A stretch of 64,000 nucleotides of DNA from Vibrio crassostreae 9ZC13 (GCF_000272045.2 NZ_AJYZ02000019.1:795325-859324), one strand, 5' to 3'; shown: positions 1 through 9,571, counted from the first letter of the stretch. Notes: generated by a model not told the origin, from the letters alone. A program made the numbers and translations.

Positions 1-579
1 CAATATCGAAGCGGTCGCAATGGACATGAATACGGCTTTTGACCTTGAGGTTCAAGCGCACTGCCCGAATGCAAAAATCGTTTACGACTTATTCCATGTT
101 GTAGCTAAGTTCGGTCGTGAGGTCATGGATAGAGTCAGAGTCGACCAAGCCAACAAGCTCAAGCAAGATAAAAAAGCGAGGCAATGGGTCAAGCGCTCAC
201 GCTGGGTGTTGTTGAAAAATAGAGGCAACTTAAATCCACGGCAAGACAGCTATCTTACAGAAATATTGAATATCAATAAGGACTTAATGACCACTTATAT
301 ACTCGGGGCACAACTCAAAGAGCTTTGGTATTGTGAATCAGAAGCACATGCTAAAGGGCTCTGGGAGGCTTGGTGGGCACAAGTACAAGAGAGTGGAATT
401 AAGCCATTGAAAGAGTTCGCACGAAAACTGAGTCCTTATCTTCACGGTATTATCGCATCGGCAAGTTATCCGCTAAACACCTGCACCCTAGAAGGGATAA
501 ACAACAAGATAAAACTAATCAAGCGAATGGGGTATGGGTATCGAGATACCGACTACTTCTTGGAAAGCCGCGATGAACC
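1..579 (+). mobile_element. ISL3-family insertion sequence, 3' part (copy 1)
   Basis: The left window edge cuts this element. Its sequence is almost identical to the reverse complement of the copy at the right edge, with one visible base difference near position 19. Similarity to the second copy stops at GATGAACC, so the element ends at about 579. Relative to copy 2 it lacks 25 bp just after position 561, which removes one arm of a hairpin at the 3' end of the transposase gene. The other end lies outside the window, so the target-site duplication cannot be tested. Confidence 0.85.
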
Positions 580-670
580 ACAAATAAGCGGCTCTTTTTT
601 AGCCCAACTTTCTGCTCTTAAACCTTATCGACTGTATCCGCCCCATGAACCCACGGGACGATATTGTTAA
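2..670 (+). pseudogene. ISL3-family transposase, 5' cut by window, frameshifted C-terminus
   Basis: This is the DDE transposase of the element; the frame is already open at the window edge. The translation matches copy 2 from the VAMDMN motif (first catalytic Asp region) to the YRDTDYF motif near the C-terminus. There a 25-bp deletion shifts the frame. The last residues of copy 2 (ending GKPR) are replaced by about 35 residues read through the deletion and out of the element into flanking DNA. The conserved catalytic core survives, so some activity cannot be excluded. The lost C-terminus and the lost terminal hairpin suggest a damaged copy. Confidence 0.8.
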
Positions 671-1252
671 TACGTGAGCGCCGCAATCACACTGTTAGCG
701 CTAAGGAACCTTTGAAACCGTCATCAAAGCTCACTCATAATAAGCTATTATTTACAGTAGATTTCGGTTAATTTTCCAAAGGCCATTATGAAAAACAAAC
801 TGAGTTTAGCAATTCAAGCATACTGCAACTGGATTAATTCAAACATTATTGAAATTGCTTATGTCGGTTCCATTCTAGTTGTGATTCTAACGCTCATCAT
901 CAATCTTATTTAGGCTTCCATTTCCTAAATATTAGTTTCCTTTACTCATTACCGAGCTTTTCTAAAAGCCTCAGAGTTAAATCAATCACCTCATGGATTT
1001 GGAGTTTTACGCCTTCAAATAGCTGCATGAGCGGATCTATTTTTGAGGTTGCAGCTTCAACAATGACTGATTTACCTCAACGATAAACTGATAACCTCTC
1101 ATTCAATGAATCCTATCTTTTTAACCATTGCCTTGTTCGTTTGTAGGGGCCCGTCCTCTATACACGACTATTGGTTACGCTTGAATGAGGATACTATTGA
1201 ATTAGAATGCCCCTCAAACATATATCGCCTTGGTGATTGAGAAACAAACAGA
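580..1252. other. Intergenic stretch between IS copy 1 and thrE-like gene
   Basis: About 670 bases with no long gene. It holds one short open frame (788-913, listed separately). The first 90 bases are read through by the frameshifted transposase frame. I see no RNA gene and no clear terminator. The stretch from 914 to 1252 shows nothing recognisable apart from presumably the promoter of the downstream exporter gene. Confidence 0.5.
788..913 (+). CDS. Putative 41-residue single-pass membrane protein
   Basis: A short open frame begins with ATG preceded by AAAGG at five bases' distance, a usable ribosome binding site, and ends in TAG. The product has a polar N-terminal half (start MKNKLSLAIQ) and a strongly hydrophobic C-terminal half rich in Ile, Val and Leu, as expected of one membrane helix running to the C-terminus. 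I do not recognise a family. The ribosome binding site and the polar-then-hydrophobic layout favour a real gene. Its shortness and its position beside an IS scar mean it could be chance. Confidence 0.4.
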   Translation: MKNKLSLAIQAYCNWINSNIIEIAYVGSILVVILTLIINLI

Positions 1253-2428
1253 ATGAAACAAACAAATCATATCGAACAATGCCAGCAAGAAATTTTGAGC
1301 TTTTCGGACCGATTACATCAATCTGGTTGTGCGCCTTACTCGGTAGCTCAATACACTCAAGCTTATGCAAAACGCCAGAACATTGATGTCTCTATTGATG
1401 TGACCCCGACAAAAGTCATCACTATTTTTGAGCAACCCACGCAAAAAGTCGTGATGGAAAACAAAAAACCACCCTCGGTTAACTTACGTGATTTAGTCGC
1501 AACGCTTAAAGGGTTTTCGACTCATTCCCATTACGAAGGTTCAGAAACCTACTCGAATCGTACCTTGTGCTTTGCCAATTTATTGCTTCCGCCATGTTAT
1601 TTAATGTTAGTTGGCAGTACTTATCTGGCGGTCGGTTTATCCATTATTCTGGGCGCTATAGCCTGGCTAGCACAAATTTTCCTGACTGGGCCAAGAAGCA
1701 TTCTTGTCGAGTTCTTTGTCGCCTTAGTAGCCAGTTTTTTAACCGGTATGATAGCGGCACAGGTTCCCGGCTTACCAACATTGGCACTGTGCATTTCTTC
1801 CATTGTCCTTTTTATTCCTGGGTTAACCGTCACCAACGGCTTAGCCAGTCTTGCTCTCAATGACTTTCGGTCAGGTATCGAACTGCTTGCACAAAGCGCA
1901 CTCATAGTAATGAAAATATTCATCGGCATTGTTATGGGGTTAGGCTTAGCCAACATAATCAATCAACCATTATCGGTACCGGTATTTATTGATGAAATCC
2001 CATTCGTTCTTCATGTCACCGCACTGATCGGGATTTCTGTTGCTATTGGCCTTATTTTCAACGCAAGTATGACAGAAATTCTCTTAGGCCTTCCTGTCGC
2101 GGCAATTGGCATGTGGGGGCCACATTGGTTTACTTCCGATTGGGTTGTAGGTACATGGGTAAGCACAATACTCATTACGCTTTACGGGTTGGGGATGGGA
2201 AAATTGCGTCACGTTCCACCACTCATATATATTATTCAAGGGATCATCATTCTTGTCCCCGGTAGTCGAATCATTGTCGGAGCAAGTGAGTCCTTCTTTG
2301 CGACCTCCATTTTACCCATTCCGAATATTGGTCTGTCCGCCTTGCTGATGTTTGGCGCGATTATGGCGGGACAAATCATGGTTTATTCTATATTTAGTCG
2401 TCATTTTGATTCCATCATTGAGGACTAA
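1253..2428 (+). CDS. ThrE-family threonine/serine exporter
   Basis: An inner-membrane protein of 391 residues that resembles the ThrE family, which exports threonine and serine; in enterobacteria the two halves are separate proteins (YjjP and YjjB). A polar N-terminal region of about 110 residues (starting MKQTNHIEQC) corresponds to the cytosolic part of the YjjP-like half. It is followed by about ten hydrophobic segments. The motif FIPGLTVTNGLASLALNDF near residues 185-203 is typical of the first half, and a VPGSRIIVGA-type motif near 335 is typical of the second. The gene stands alone. The family call is good; the substrate is inferred from the family. Confidence 0.8.
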   Translation: MKQTNHIEQCQQEILSFSDRLHQSGCAPYSVAQYTQAYAKRQNIDVSIDVTPTKVITIFEQPTQKVVMENKKPPSVNLRDLVATLKGFSTHSHYEGSETYSNRTLCFANLLLPPCYLMLVGSTYLAVGLSIILGAIAWLAQIFLTGPRSILVEFFVALVASFLTGMIAAQVPGLPTLALCISSIVLFIPGLTVTNGLASLALNDFRSGIELLAQSALIVMKIFIGIVMGLGLANIINQPLSVPVFIDEIPFVLHVTALIGISVAIGLIFNASMTEILLGLPVAAIGMWGPHWFTSDWVVGTWVSTILITLYGLGMGKLRHVPPLIYIIQGIIILVPGSRIIVGASESFFATSILPIPNIGLSALLMFGAIMAGQIMVYSIFSRHFDSIIED

Positions 2429-2740
2429 CCATCGAGCTAACAATCGCTGATCAACACGCCCCAATAACCCACGATTGAGTCTTTATCTGCTTTTTGACGT
2501 TAACCGATTCTGAGAAGGTACTGATGAACAGAGTCTCGAAAATCGATAAGACTATTTTGTTTCAGATGACGAGGGGAATGAGCAATATGGATTTGGAAAA
2601 ACCGAATAGAATCGAAAGTAGCCAATAATTCAATAAGATAAGGATGCTTAGGATGAGTCAATGCAAAGTAGGCAGAGGTAAGCTAGGTATAGGCAAGCGC
2701 TAGGTTGATAGGCTTGCCATCTACTCCATTTCCGTTCTAA
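2429..2740. other. Convergent intergenic region with a weak stem-loop
   Basis: About 310 bases between two convergent genes. The only structure I see is an inverted repeat GGCAAGC-N12-GCTTGCC near 2692-2717, which could help end transcription but has no T-run. No reading frame of note. Confidence 0.4.
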
Positions 2741-3724
2741 CTACGCCACCAGTGCGTTCAGTTTTTTACGCATACTCTCTTTATCAAGGCCACCTTTAGG
2801 TCCAATGAAGACTAACCGTGACGAACGAGATTCATCATCTTCCCATGCATCTCCAACCGTCACATTGGCTCGCTGGCCCGTGCACTGAAATACACAGCGA
2901 TGATCAGGACGATCGGTTAAATTTAAAATACCTTTCATGCGATAAGCATCAATTGAAAACTGTTGCAGTAGAGGATACAAACTTTGTAGATTAAGCGGTT
3001 GATCAGTTTCAAAGCTGAATGTTTCGAAATCATGGTTCACGTGATGACAGTGCTCATCATGACAATCATGGTGCTGGCATTCCCTTTGATCAGCCGCTAT
3101 TTTGTTAGTGACAAAGCGCGTACTTTCAGGGGCATCAAATAAGATAGGTAAATCCACTTCGCCGAATGAAATATCAATCAATTTAGCAAACGGAGCTTGT
3201 ACTCGGCACCATGCTTTGACTTGCTCTAGTTTATCAGCATCGACTAGGTCAACTTTATTAACCAGAACAATGTCAGCCACTTGAATTTGCTGCTTCGACA
3301 ACGTCTCCATTGGGCCTTCTAGCCCTAAAATGTTTTCCGCATCGATCGTCGTCACGATTGCATTTAAAGGTGCGTGTGCTTGCAGTTCCGGATCTTCAAA
3401 TTGAAGTGCCACTTCTTTGGGTTCTGCGATACCTGAAGTTTCAACAATAATATGGTCTGGGCGTTCCTCTAATGCGAGTAAACGCATTACCGAAACGACT
3501 AGTCCTTCTGCAAGGTTACAACAGATACAGCCATTCTCTAGGCTGATCATATTTTCACTTTCAGATTTAACTAACTCCGCATCAACATTGATTGATCCAA
3601 AATCATTGACGATCACAGCCATGCGCATTCCATTTGCATTGGTTAATATATGGTTTAGTAGGGTCGTTTTCCCTGCTCCTAAAAATCCGGCTAAAATTGT
3701 TACTGGAATAGACTTCTTGCTCAT
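2741..3724 (-). CDS. CobW/COG0523-family GTP-binding metallochaperone (YjiA/YeiR type)
   Basis: A G3E-family P-loop GTPase of 327 residues, thought to deliver metals (usually zinc) to client proteins. Visible motifs are the Walker A GFLGAGKT (13-20), the metal-binding CICC motif (66-69, context ENGCICCN), NKVD for guanine recognition near 155, and a histidine/cysteine-rich linker around 217-231 (HHDCHDEHCHH) before the C-terminal CobW_C domain, which contains RPDHRCVFQC and RSSRLVFIG. The His-rich loop suggests a metal reservoir. No Zur-like palindrome was found in the short upstream region, so regulation is unknown. A strong terminator for the upstream gene separates the two, so it has its own promoter within about 50 bases. 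Confidence 0.9.
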   Translation of the reverse strand: MSKKSIPVTILAGFLGAGKTTLLNHILTNANGMRMAVIVNDFGSINVDAELVKSESENMISLENGCICCNLAEGLVVSVMRLLALEERPDHIIVETSGIAEPKEVALQFEDPELQAHAPLNAIVTTIDAENILGLEGPMETLSKQQIQVADIVLVNKVDLVDADKLEQVKAWCRVQAPFAKLIDISFGEVDLPILFDAPESTRFVTNKIAADQRECQHHDCHDEHCHHVNHDFETFSFETDQPLNLQSLYPLLQQFSIDAYRMKGILNLTDRPDHRCVFQCTGQRANVTVGDAWEDDESRSSRLVFIGPKGGLDKESMRKKLNALVA

Positions 3725-3775
3725 AGCATGCTCTCTTTCGATTTTCGTTGTCTATATTTACTCGGTAAGCAATAA

Positions 3776-3803
3776 AAAAGGTTGAGCTAATGCCCAACCT
3801 TTT
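3776..3803 (-). terminator. Rho-independent terminator of the amidohydrolase gene
   Basis: A perfect 9-bp stem (AAAAGGTTG with CAACCTTTT) and a 10-base loop, followed on the minus strand by a run of T. It lies 14 bases past the stop codon of the amidohydrolase gene. Confidence 0.85.
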
Positions 3804-3816
3804 AAGTCAGGATAAC

Positions 3817-5493
3817 TTAGCCAGTAACTTTGTTGCGAACCGCTTCACCTGGGTTTGAATCTAACAACATTTCACCAGCTTCAATGATAGGTGTCCCGTT
3901 TACAAGTACGTATTTCATGCCTGTAGAAAGGGCATTTGGTTTATCAAATGTTGCAACGGCTTTTACTTCATCAAGTTTGAAAATAGCTAAATCAGCATCT
4001 TTACCTACTTGAATACGACCTTTATTTGCCATTTGTGGCACAGCATCCTCAAGAATACGACATGCGTTTAAGCTAGTTCTTTCCATCGCTTCTACTAGTG
4101 TTACCGCTTTGTATTCCTCGACATATTTTTCAATAAAACGAGAGAAACAAGCAAGTGAGCGAGGGTGAGCTATTGCGTTGCTTGGAAGTGGCCATACATC
4201 ACCTTCAATTAATACGCCTTTATCATCCATCCAAGGCATTGCATCTGAAGCGATAGCTGCACCTGGGAACAATACTGAACGGTCCATTTTAGCGCGATCT
4301 TCTTTGTTCTCATCGGGTTTTAAGAAGTGCATGACAACCACGGTACCGGGCGCTGATGCTTGTAGTTCAGTGACTTTTTCTTGGTTTAGTGCTTTACCAT
4401 TCGCTTCCATGTAACTAGCGCTTGGTACACCCCAACGTTGTAACCAATCGTCACCACGGAAAACTTCTGCGCCAATAACGGAAGAGCCAGCACCATAAGG
4501 ATAAGCTTCAGTAGTAACGGCTAAACCTTGATCAATGGCGGATTGAACTAAATCGGCACAATCTTCGATATCTTGTACTGACGTGCTGTTGAGGTGACAA
4601 ATGTGCATGTGTGCACCCGTTGTCGCCGACAGGCTAATGAGTTCTTGGTATGCTTCAAAGCTTGATTGTGGCTCTGCGCTGTTTAGGTAACGAACGTGAG
4701 TGTAGGTTGGTACTTCATAGCGTTTTGCTAGTTTAGCAAGATCATAGTACTCTTTGTGGCCATAACCTGGTGCGTAACCCGCGTTAATACCAATGCCTAA
4801 GCCCCCCTCTTTAAGACCTTGCTCAACCGAGCCCAGAATTTGTTTTAATTCATCTGGGGTTGCTAGGGTATTTTGCCAATTGTTTTTAGAAAAAGCTTTC
4901 TGGAACCAAACAATCGTACCATCAGGAGCAGGCATCGTAGGTTCTTTTGCTTGAATACGAGCGTAAGTCCATGCTACAGAAGCGCCGTAATTAATCGGGC
5001 GACCTTCAGCAGCAGTAATATCGTAGTACGTTCCGATTGGGAATAGACCAGATTCCATCTCAAGAGCGGTGGTTACGCCATCGAATGCTTGAGCACGGGC
5101 AGCAGGAAGTTGTTGTCCGTGAGCGTGCATATCGATAAAGCCAGGTGCAACCACGAGACCTTCAGCATCGATGATTGTTTTGCCTTGCAGCTTTTTGTCT
5201 GAGATTGCAGCAATACGCTTACCTTTAATACCGACGTGACGAATTGCGTCGAGTCCAGTTTCAGGATCAACAACACGGCCATTTTCGATAACGATATCAA
5301 ATGGCCCTTTCTCGTTAGGCATCAGTTTGATGTTTTGGCCAACCAGTTTTTCAGGGGCTGCATGTAAAACAGAGGCAAAAGGCAGTGCCGCAGCCCCAAC
5401 CGCTAACTTAGTCAAAGTCGAACGTTTATCTGTATCGACACCATCAAGTAATACTTGCGTAGCGTCCAATTCATTTGGGTCGTAATTTTTCAT
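3817..5493 (-). CDS. Secreted amidohydrolase, N-acyl-D-amino-acid deacylase type
   Basis: A 558-residue member of the amidohydrolase (D-aminoacylase-like) superfamily. These enzymes use one or two bound metals to cleave amide or ring C-N bonds. Residues 23-46 contain KRSTLTKLAVGAAALPFA and end in a HAA cleavage-like site. This resembles a twin-arginine signal with a KR pair, so periplasmic export is likely but by an uncertain route. The catalytic domain shows a metal-binding HxH (DMHAHG, near 122), HICHLNS near 250-270, and SDAMPW near 400 carrying the likely catalytic Asp. The C-terminal part (GKDADLAIF) is the usual beta-sandwich return. AGG lies seven bases before the ATG. The exact substrate cannot be read from sequence. 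Confidence 0.85.
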   Translation of the reverse strand: MKNYDPNELDATQVLLDGVDTDKRSTLTKLAVGAAALPFASVLHAAPEKLVGQNIKLMPNEKGPFDIVIENGRVVDPETGLDAIRHVGIKGKRIAAISDKKLQGKTIIDAEGLVVAPGFIDMHAHGQQLPAARAQAFDGVTTALEMESGLFPIGTYYDITAAEGRPINYGASVAWTYARIQAKEPTMPAPDGTIVWFQKAFSKNNWQNTLATPDELKQILGSVEQGLKEGGLGIGINAGYAPGYGHKEYYDLAKLAKRYEVPTYTHVRYLNSAEPQSSFEAYQELISLSATTGAHMHICHLNSTSVQDIEDCADLVQSAIDQGLAVTTEAYPYGAGSSVIGAEVFRGDDWLQRWGVPSASYMEANGKALNQEKVTELQASAPGTVVVMHFLKPDENKEDRAKMDRSVLFPGAAIASDAMPWMDDKGVLIEGDVWPLPSNAIAHPRSLACFSRFIEKYVEEYKAVTLVEAMERTSLNACRILEDAVPQMANKGRIQVGKDADLAIFKLDEVKAVATFDKPNALSTGMKYVLVNGTPIIEAGEMLLDSNPGEAVRNKVTG

Positions 5494-5602
5494 ATTGATA
5501 CCTGTTATGTTTGTTGTAAAAAAATACTAGTTCATGATTGCTATGAAAACTATGCTGCATGTAGAAAAATCAATCGATTGACTAACACCCACCTTTCCAT
5601 CA

Positions 5603-6136
5603 TTAGAATCCACTGCCAACCGTTATATAAAACGCGCTGTCAACGTCACTAAAAGCGAGGTCTACCCCCATGTGTAACCCATATCGGCAAGCTATCTGAT
5701 AGCGAAATCCAGCACCATACGCATCGACACTTTCATCGTCTGACAGACTGCCCTCTACTGTCGCTTTACCCAGGCCATAAAACGCAGAAACGGTCCAACG
5801 ATTATCAATCGCATTATCGTATTCCGCGACAACACCCAGCCCAGAGGTCACCGAGCTTTCGCCCATAAAATATTGAATAACGCCATTGATAGCGTTATTC
5901 ACATCTTCATTACTGGTCTCAAACTCTACCGAGCTCTGGCCAATAATCTGTTTCACACCCAGCATCAATGGTGTGTTTGCCACTCGAAACTGGAGCTGCT
6001 GAAGCGCAGCGACTCCCGAGTTTTTTGTGCCGAATTGAATCGTTTTGTTGTACGACGCACCTATACTGAACTCTTTGAAAATATCGAGGTTCGCCTTTCC
6101 AGCGCCAACGCCACCCGTATATCGAATGGTATCTTT
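5603..6136 (-). pseudogene. C-terminal fragment of an outer-membrane beta-barrel protein
   Basis: About 178 codons encode the last part of a beta-barrel of the surface-antigen (BamA/TamA-like) type. It has alternating aromatic and polar strands beginning at DTIRYTGGVG and a terminal strand ending YITVGSGF, with the C-terminal Phe that outer-membrane proteins use as an assembly signal. It has no start or signal peptide of its own. At about 6134-6137 it joins, one base out of frame, to the N-terminal part of a carboxylesterase. The fragment therefore looks like the product of a deletion fusing two unrelated genes. It is probably not expressed as a functional barrel. Confidence 0.7.
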
Positions 6137-6649
6137 TAGCCACGACGGTATCACCGTTAATGTCGGTATCAGTACCTGCGCCATATTCAAAGTCCCCACC
6201 ATGAATAAAGACATACACGGGTAATGACTCTGAACCATTGATCTCCGAAGGACGCCAAATATTAAGATTCAAGCAATCTTCAGATTGCTCTTGCTGGGTT
6301 ATTTTAAGCTGTGGGCACACGGCGCTAAATTGTGTCGCATCTATAGCGCTATCAGCATTGTCTTCTAATTGACGGAGTGACTGTGCTGAAAACGTTGTTG
6401 ATCGGCGTAAGTGATTCCTTTAAACGCTTCAATGGATACGCGTTGCTCGTCACCTGCTAAGGTATTGATCACAACAGACTCTCTATTTGCGAAAAGAGTC
6501 GCGTCCCCGATGGATACTGAAACCTGCTCTGTTGGTAATGTCTGAAGCGGTTCTGGCTTAATAGGACGTGAGCTGGTTTCATCACTACCCCACGCAGAAA
6601 GAGCAACAGTGATAGCGATAACCATGAGTGAGCGATGCGTTAAATTCAT
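6134..6649 (-). pseudogene. N-terminal fragment of a type-B carboxylesterase, frameshifted
   Basis: The start encodes a lipoprotein- or signal-like leader (MNLTHRSLMVIAIT), then an esterase N-terminus with EAFKGITYADQQRF, which matches the FKGIPYAxPP motif of the COesterase family. Near 6368-6380 the frame breaks by one base. The other frame then continues with RQLEDNADS, SEDCLNLNIW and VFIHGGDFEYGAG, the last being the oxyanion-hole region of the family. Everything after that is missing, including the GESAG nucleophile elbow. The gene is thus both frameshifted and truncated by the junction with the barrel fragment. Confidence 0.75.
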
Positions 6650-6778
6650 GGTTGTACCCATAAATGTGTTCGGCCATCTGACCTGATATTGGTATCATCA
6701 AACCTGAGAATCCCTATGCTCAGCCATGCTCATTTCTGGAGTATTTGAAGTATTTTTTCTTTATGGTGCGATATTAAT

Positions 6779-7024
6779 TCACTCTTTAAATTTGAATAAA
6801 TCGCTTATGCAGGACGTGACCCTACATATATTCACTACCGTGAGTGGATGTCGCTTTTTATTTATCACAAAGACTTCTTGTTGTACCTTATTTGGCTGAC
6901 TATCTAGGGTTGATAAAATTTCAACGGGTTCTTGAAACAGCTCTATAGGGGGTTGCTGTGACTCTCCTTCTGAAGCTTCAAACTCATCAAAGAACCCAAA
7001 TATGTTATTAGAGTCTGATGGCAT
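6779..7024 (-). CDS. Orphan open frame next to IS66 remnant, unknown
   Basis: An 81-residue open frame starting MPSDSNNIFG just past the transposase remnant's stop codon. It is acidic in its first half and basic in its second, with no membrane segment and no family I recognise. The ribosome binding site is weak. It could be the tail of a gene truncated by the rearrangement, a small passenger of the element, or chance. I would not call it functional without homologues. Confidence 0.2.
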   Translation of the reverse strand: MPSDSNNIFGFFDEFEASEGESQQPPIELFQEPVEILSTLDSQPNKVQQEVFVINKKRHPLTVVNICRVTSCISDLFKFKE

Positions 7025-7026
7025 AG

Positions 7027-7987
7027 CTAGCACCAAACGTAAGTTTCGAGGCCAAAGCCAATATTGTTGAGGTCTGTTTTGACTTGACCCGAAGAGGTCC
7101 AAGGTAGAAGTGCGTCGATATCAGGCTCTGCTTTCGCCAGCTCTTTCATGCACTTGACCATGTAGTCTTAGAGGATAAGACCGTTGGCTTTCGCGGTCTC
7201 GATGATGCTGTAAAGCATCGCGCTCGCCTCAGCACCGTTTGGTGTGTTGGAGAATAGCCAATTTTTCCTGCCAATAACCAGCGGTTTAATTGCGCGTTCA
7301 GCGCGATTATTATCGATAGATAAGTGACCATCGTCGATATAACGAATGAGTTTAGGCCATTGCCCGAGCTAGTACTTTATTGCTTTGCCTAGTGGGCTAG
7401 AGCCTATCACCTTCTGGGTTGTCATCCATTGGTAAAGCTCATCCAGTATCGGCTTGGCATACGCTTAACGCTCTGCTTTGCGTTCTTCGGCAGGCGCACC
7501 TTTTAAGCTTGATTCTATCCCGTAGAGCTTTTGGGGTTTAGCCAGCACTTTATCAGCCTTGCCCGATTTACCTTCCCCTTGAAGCTTCTTCGCGTCCATG
7601 AACTTGCGTTAAGCACCCCACATTAGTGACGTGATGCAGACCATGATAAGCCGTGTAGCCATCGGTTTGTAGATAACCGTTGTAGTCACCTAAAAAGTCC
7701 ACGGGGCACACCCTCGCGCGACTGTTTTGATAGTCGTACAAGGCGATTTTTTCACATTCGGCAGTGCCGCTTCGGGCGAGTCAGCGCCTGAGCAGTAAAG
7801 CCACATATAACACTGCTTCTCTTCTTTGAGCACATTGAGCGGCGTTTCATCCGCCTGAACCACCACTTGTTGAAGTAGGTTCTCCTTCAAGGCCGCATAC
7901 AGCGGGGCGAACTTCTCACTGACTTGGATAACCCACCTTGCCATGGTGGCGCGTGATAGCTCGATACCCGACTGGGTAAACAGCGAT
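7027..7987 (-). mobile_element. IS66-family transposase (TnpC) remnant
   Basis: Read across frames, the minus strand encodes the C-terminal two thirds of an IS66 TnpC. It begins [14 protein letters not shown], continues QADETPLNVL (part of the DDE core), then ALYDYQNSRAR after a frameshift at a run of six A's near 7750, then [18 protein letters not shown] (the conserved Glu region), ending WTSSGQVKTDL and a stop at 7027. Two in-frame stops (near 7370 and 7170) and the frameshift show decay. The N-terminus and TnpA/TnpB are missing. At 7987 it abuts the lipid-kinase gene, so it arrived by insertion followed by deletion. Confidence 0.8.
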
Positions 7988-8627
7988 CATCAATCAATGC
8001 ATTGGGTGCTAACTCTTGTCCTCCACCCGCTAAGCGACCATTACAAAAAGCACCAACAAGGATCTCGCCGGTAAAGCTGCCTTTGTCTATGGGCAACGTG
8101 CCACTGTAGAGCTTAAAGCCAAGTGCTTTCACCACACCTGTTAGTGTATACGCACCGCCACCGAGAAAATCTTTAAGCTCGACTGGCGTTTCAGCTGTGA
8201 CTTCAGCACCAAAACCCGCCGCAGCGACATTCATAAAATAGCGGTCATTCGCACGCGCGCTATCCACCGCAAACGCCTTGCCTTCCAGCGCTAGTTCAAA
8301 AGCACCCGAAATATCGTTAGGTATTCCCGTTGCGGTAGCAAAATCATTCGCAGTGCCCATTGGGATAAGCGCCAGTTGTGGTCTTTCACTGGCACGGAAC
8401 AGGTTGAGCGCGTTAACGGCTTCATTCACCGTTCCATCGCCACCGACAACAATCAGACGCTTAACACCATCGCATATTGCCTCGCTTACCAAACGAAACA
8501 TGTCCGACGATTCCCAAGTCACTCTAACTTGCAGGTCAATATCATTGTCCCTCGCCGCAAAGATGGCTTGCCTTAATTCCGGGATATTGGCTTTCTTTCC
8601 GTTTAAAATCACGCGAATGCTGTCCAT
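7887..8627 (-). pseudogene. YegS/DAGK-family lipid kinase, truncated by IS66 remnant
   Basis: The start at 8627 (MDSIRVIL) has AAGGA seven bases upstream. The intact part shows the DAGK catalytic-domain motifs [13 protein letters not shown] near residue 63 and MGTANDFA near 93, and later [12 protein letters not shown] in the C-terminal lobe. After LIDD (near 7987) the frame enters IS66 sequence and adds about 33 foreign residues before a stop. Family members run to about 300 residues, so roughly the last 80 are lost, and they are not found on the far side of the IS66 piece. It lies 19 bases downstream of the LysR gene on the same strand, so the two were probably co-transcribed. Confidence 0.8.
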
Positions 8628-8646
8628 GGCTATGTCCTTGTATAGG

Positions 8647-9552
8647 CTAACTTGATAACTCTTTTGCTGCCGCTTTGATCTTAGCTCGTAACCACTTATG
8701 GCTTGGTTCATTAGTACGGCTTGGATGCCAAATCATACACATATCGAGGTCTTCCAACTCGAAGGGTAATGGTAGTGTTTTTACCGCGTACTTTTCAGCA
8801 AAACAACGCACTGATGAAATAGGCATTACTCCGATGTACTCAGAGCCTTCGATAACAGGAAGCATCTCTACAACGCCCGCTGCGCGATACACGATTCTAC
8901 GTTTCTCAAGGTCACTATAGTGCTCAGAGCTTAATAAGCTTTTGCGCGCATGCCACCTAGAGACCACCACATGCTCGAGTGCTAAGAACTGTTCCATATC
9001 GATGGTATCGCCAACCGTAGGATGATCACTACTACACACCACGACCAGTTCTTCTGTAGAAATCACCTCGTGTTTAAGCATGGTTCTTCCTTTAGGCGTC
9101 ATATCAACAATCACGTCGTGTCTTTGCAGCCTTAAATCAGACTCATAGTCTTCGGTAAACAGAGGATGAACCTCTAACGCGATACCTGGTGCGACTTGGC
9201 TGATTAACCGCATGACTTTTGGCATCATTTCGTAGCTCGCCGCCGAGACGCAGGCAATGGAAAACACGCGGCCTGAGGTTTTAGGATCGAAGTCTCTTGA
9301 TGCGGATAAGGTAGAAGTAAAGTTTTTAAGTGCAGCGGCCATTGCAGGATAGATATCAATAGCGAATGTGGTTGGCTCTACGCCTGATGTGGTGCGATGA
9401 AACAGTGGCTCATCATAGATATCTCTCAACCTTGCAAGTGCTTTACTCACTGCTGGTTGGCTTATATCCATGCGATTAGCAGCTCTAGATAAGTTCTGCT
9501 CTTCATAAATAGCAACAAATATAGGAATTAGATTTAGTTCGGTACTTTTCAT
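8647..9552 (-). CDS. LysR-family transcriptional regulator
   Basis: A 301-residue LysR regulator with an N-terminal winged helix-turn-helix ([18 protein letters not shown], then [14 protein letters not shown], residues 12-45) and a periplasmic-binding-like effector domain (about 90-295). The helix-turn-helix region is typical of the family. The effector is unknown. It is followed after 19 bases by the broken lipid kinase gene. The terminator of the Bat operon lies just upstream of its start, so its promoter must sit within or next to that hairpin. With its downstream partner truncated, its remaining targets are not evident from position. Confidence 0.88.
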   Translation of the reverse strand: MKSTELNLIPIFVAIYEEQNLSRAANRMDISQPAVSKALARLRDIYDEPLFHRTTSGVEPTTFAIDIYPAMAAALKNFTSTLSASRDFDPKTSGRVFSIACVSAASYEMMPKVMRLISQVAPGIALEVHPLFTEDYESDLRLQRHDVIVDMTPKGRTMLKHEVISTEELVVVCSSDHPTVGDTIDMEQFLALEHVVVSRWHARKSLLSSEHYSDLEKRRIVYRAAGVVEMLPVIEGSEYIGVMPISSVRCFAEKYAVKTLPLPFELEDLDMCMIWHPSRTNEPSHKWLRAKIKAAAKELSS

Positions 9553-9571
9553 ACAGTTCCATATTAAAGAA

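Noticed and set aside
20..670. An intact transposase ending at 670
   Set aside because: The C-terminal 35 residues are read out of frame past a 25-bp deletion and outside the element.
3725..3775. Zur box upstream of the CobW-family GTPase
   Set aside because: No palindrome resembling the Zur consensus in the short upstream region.
5603..6238. A full 211-residue outer-membrane protein beginning MVQSHYP
   Set aside because: The first 33 residues are an out-of-frame reading of the esterase fragment; only the part after about 6136 is barrel-like.
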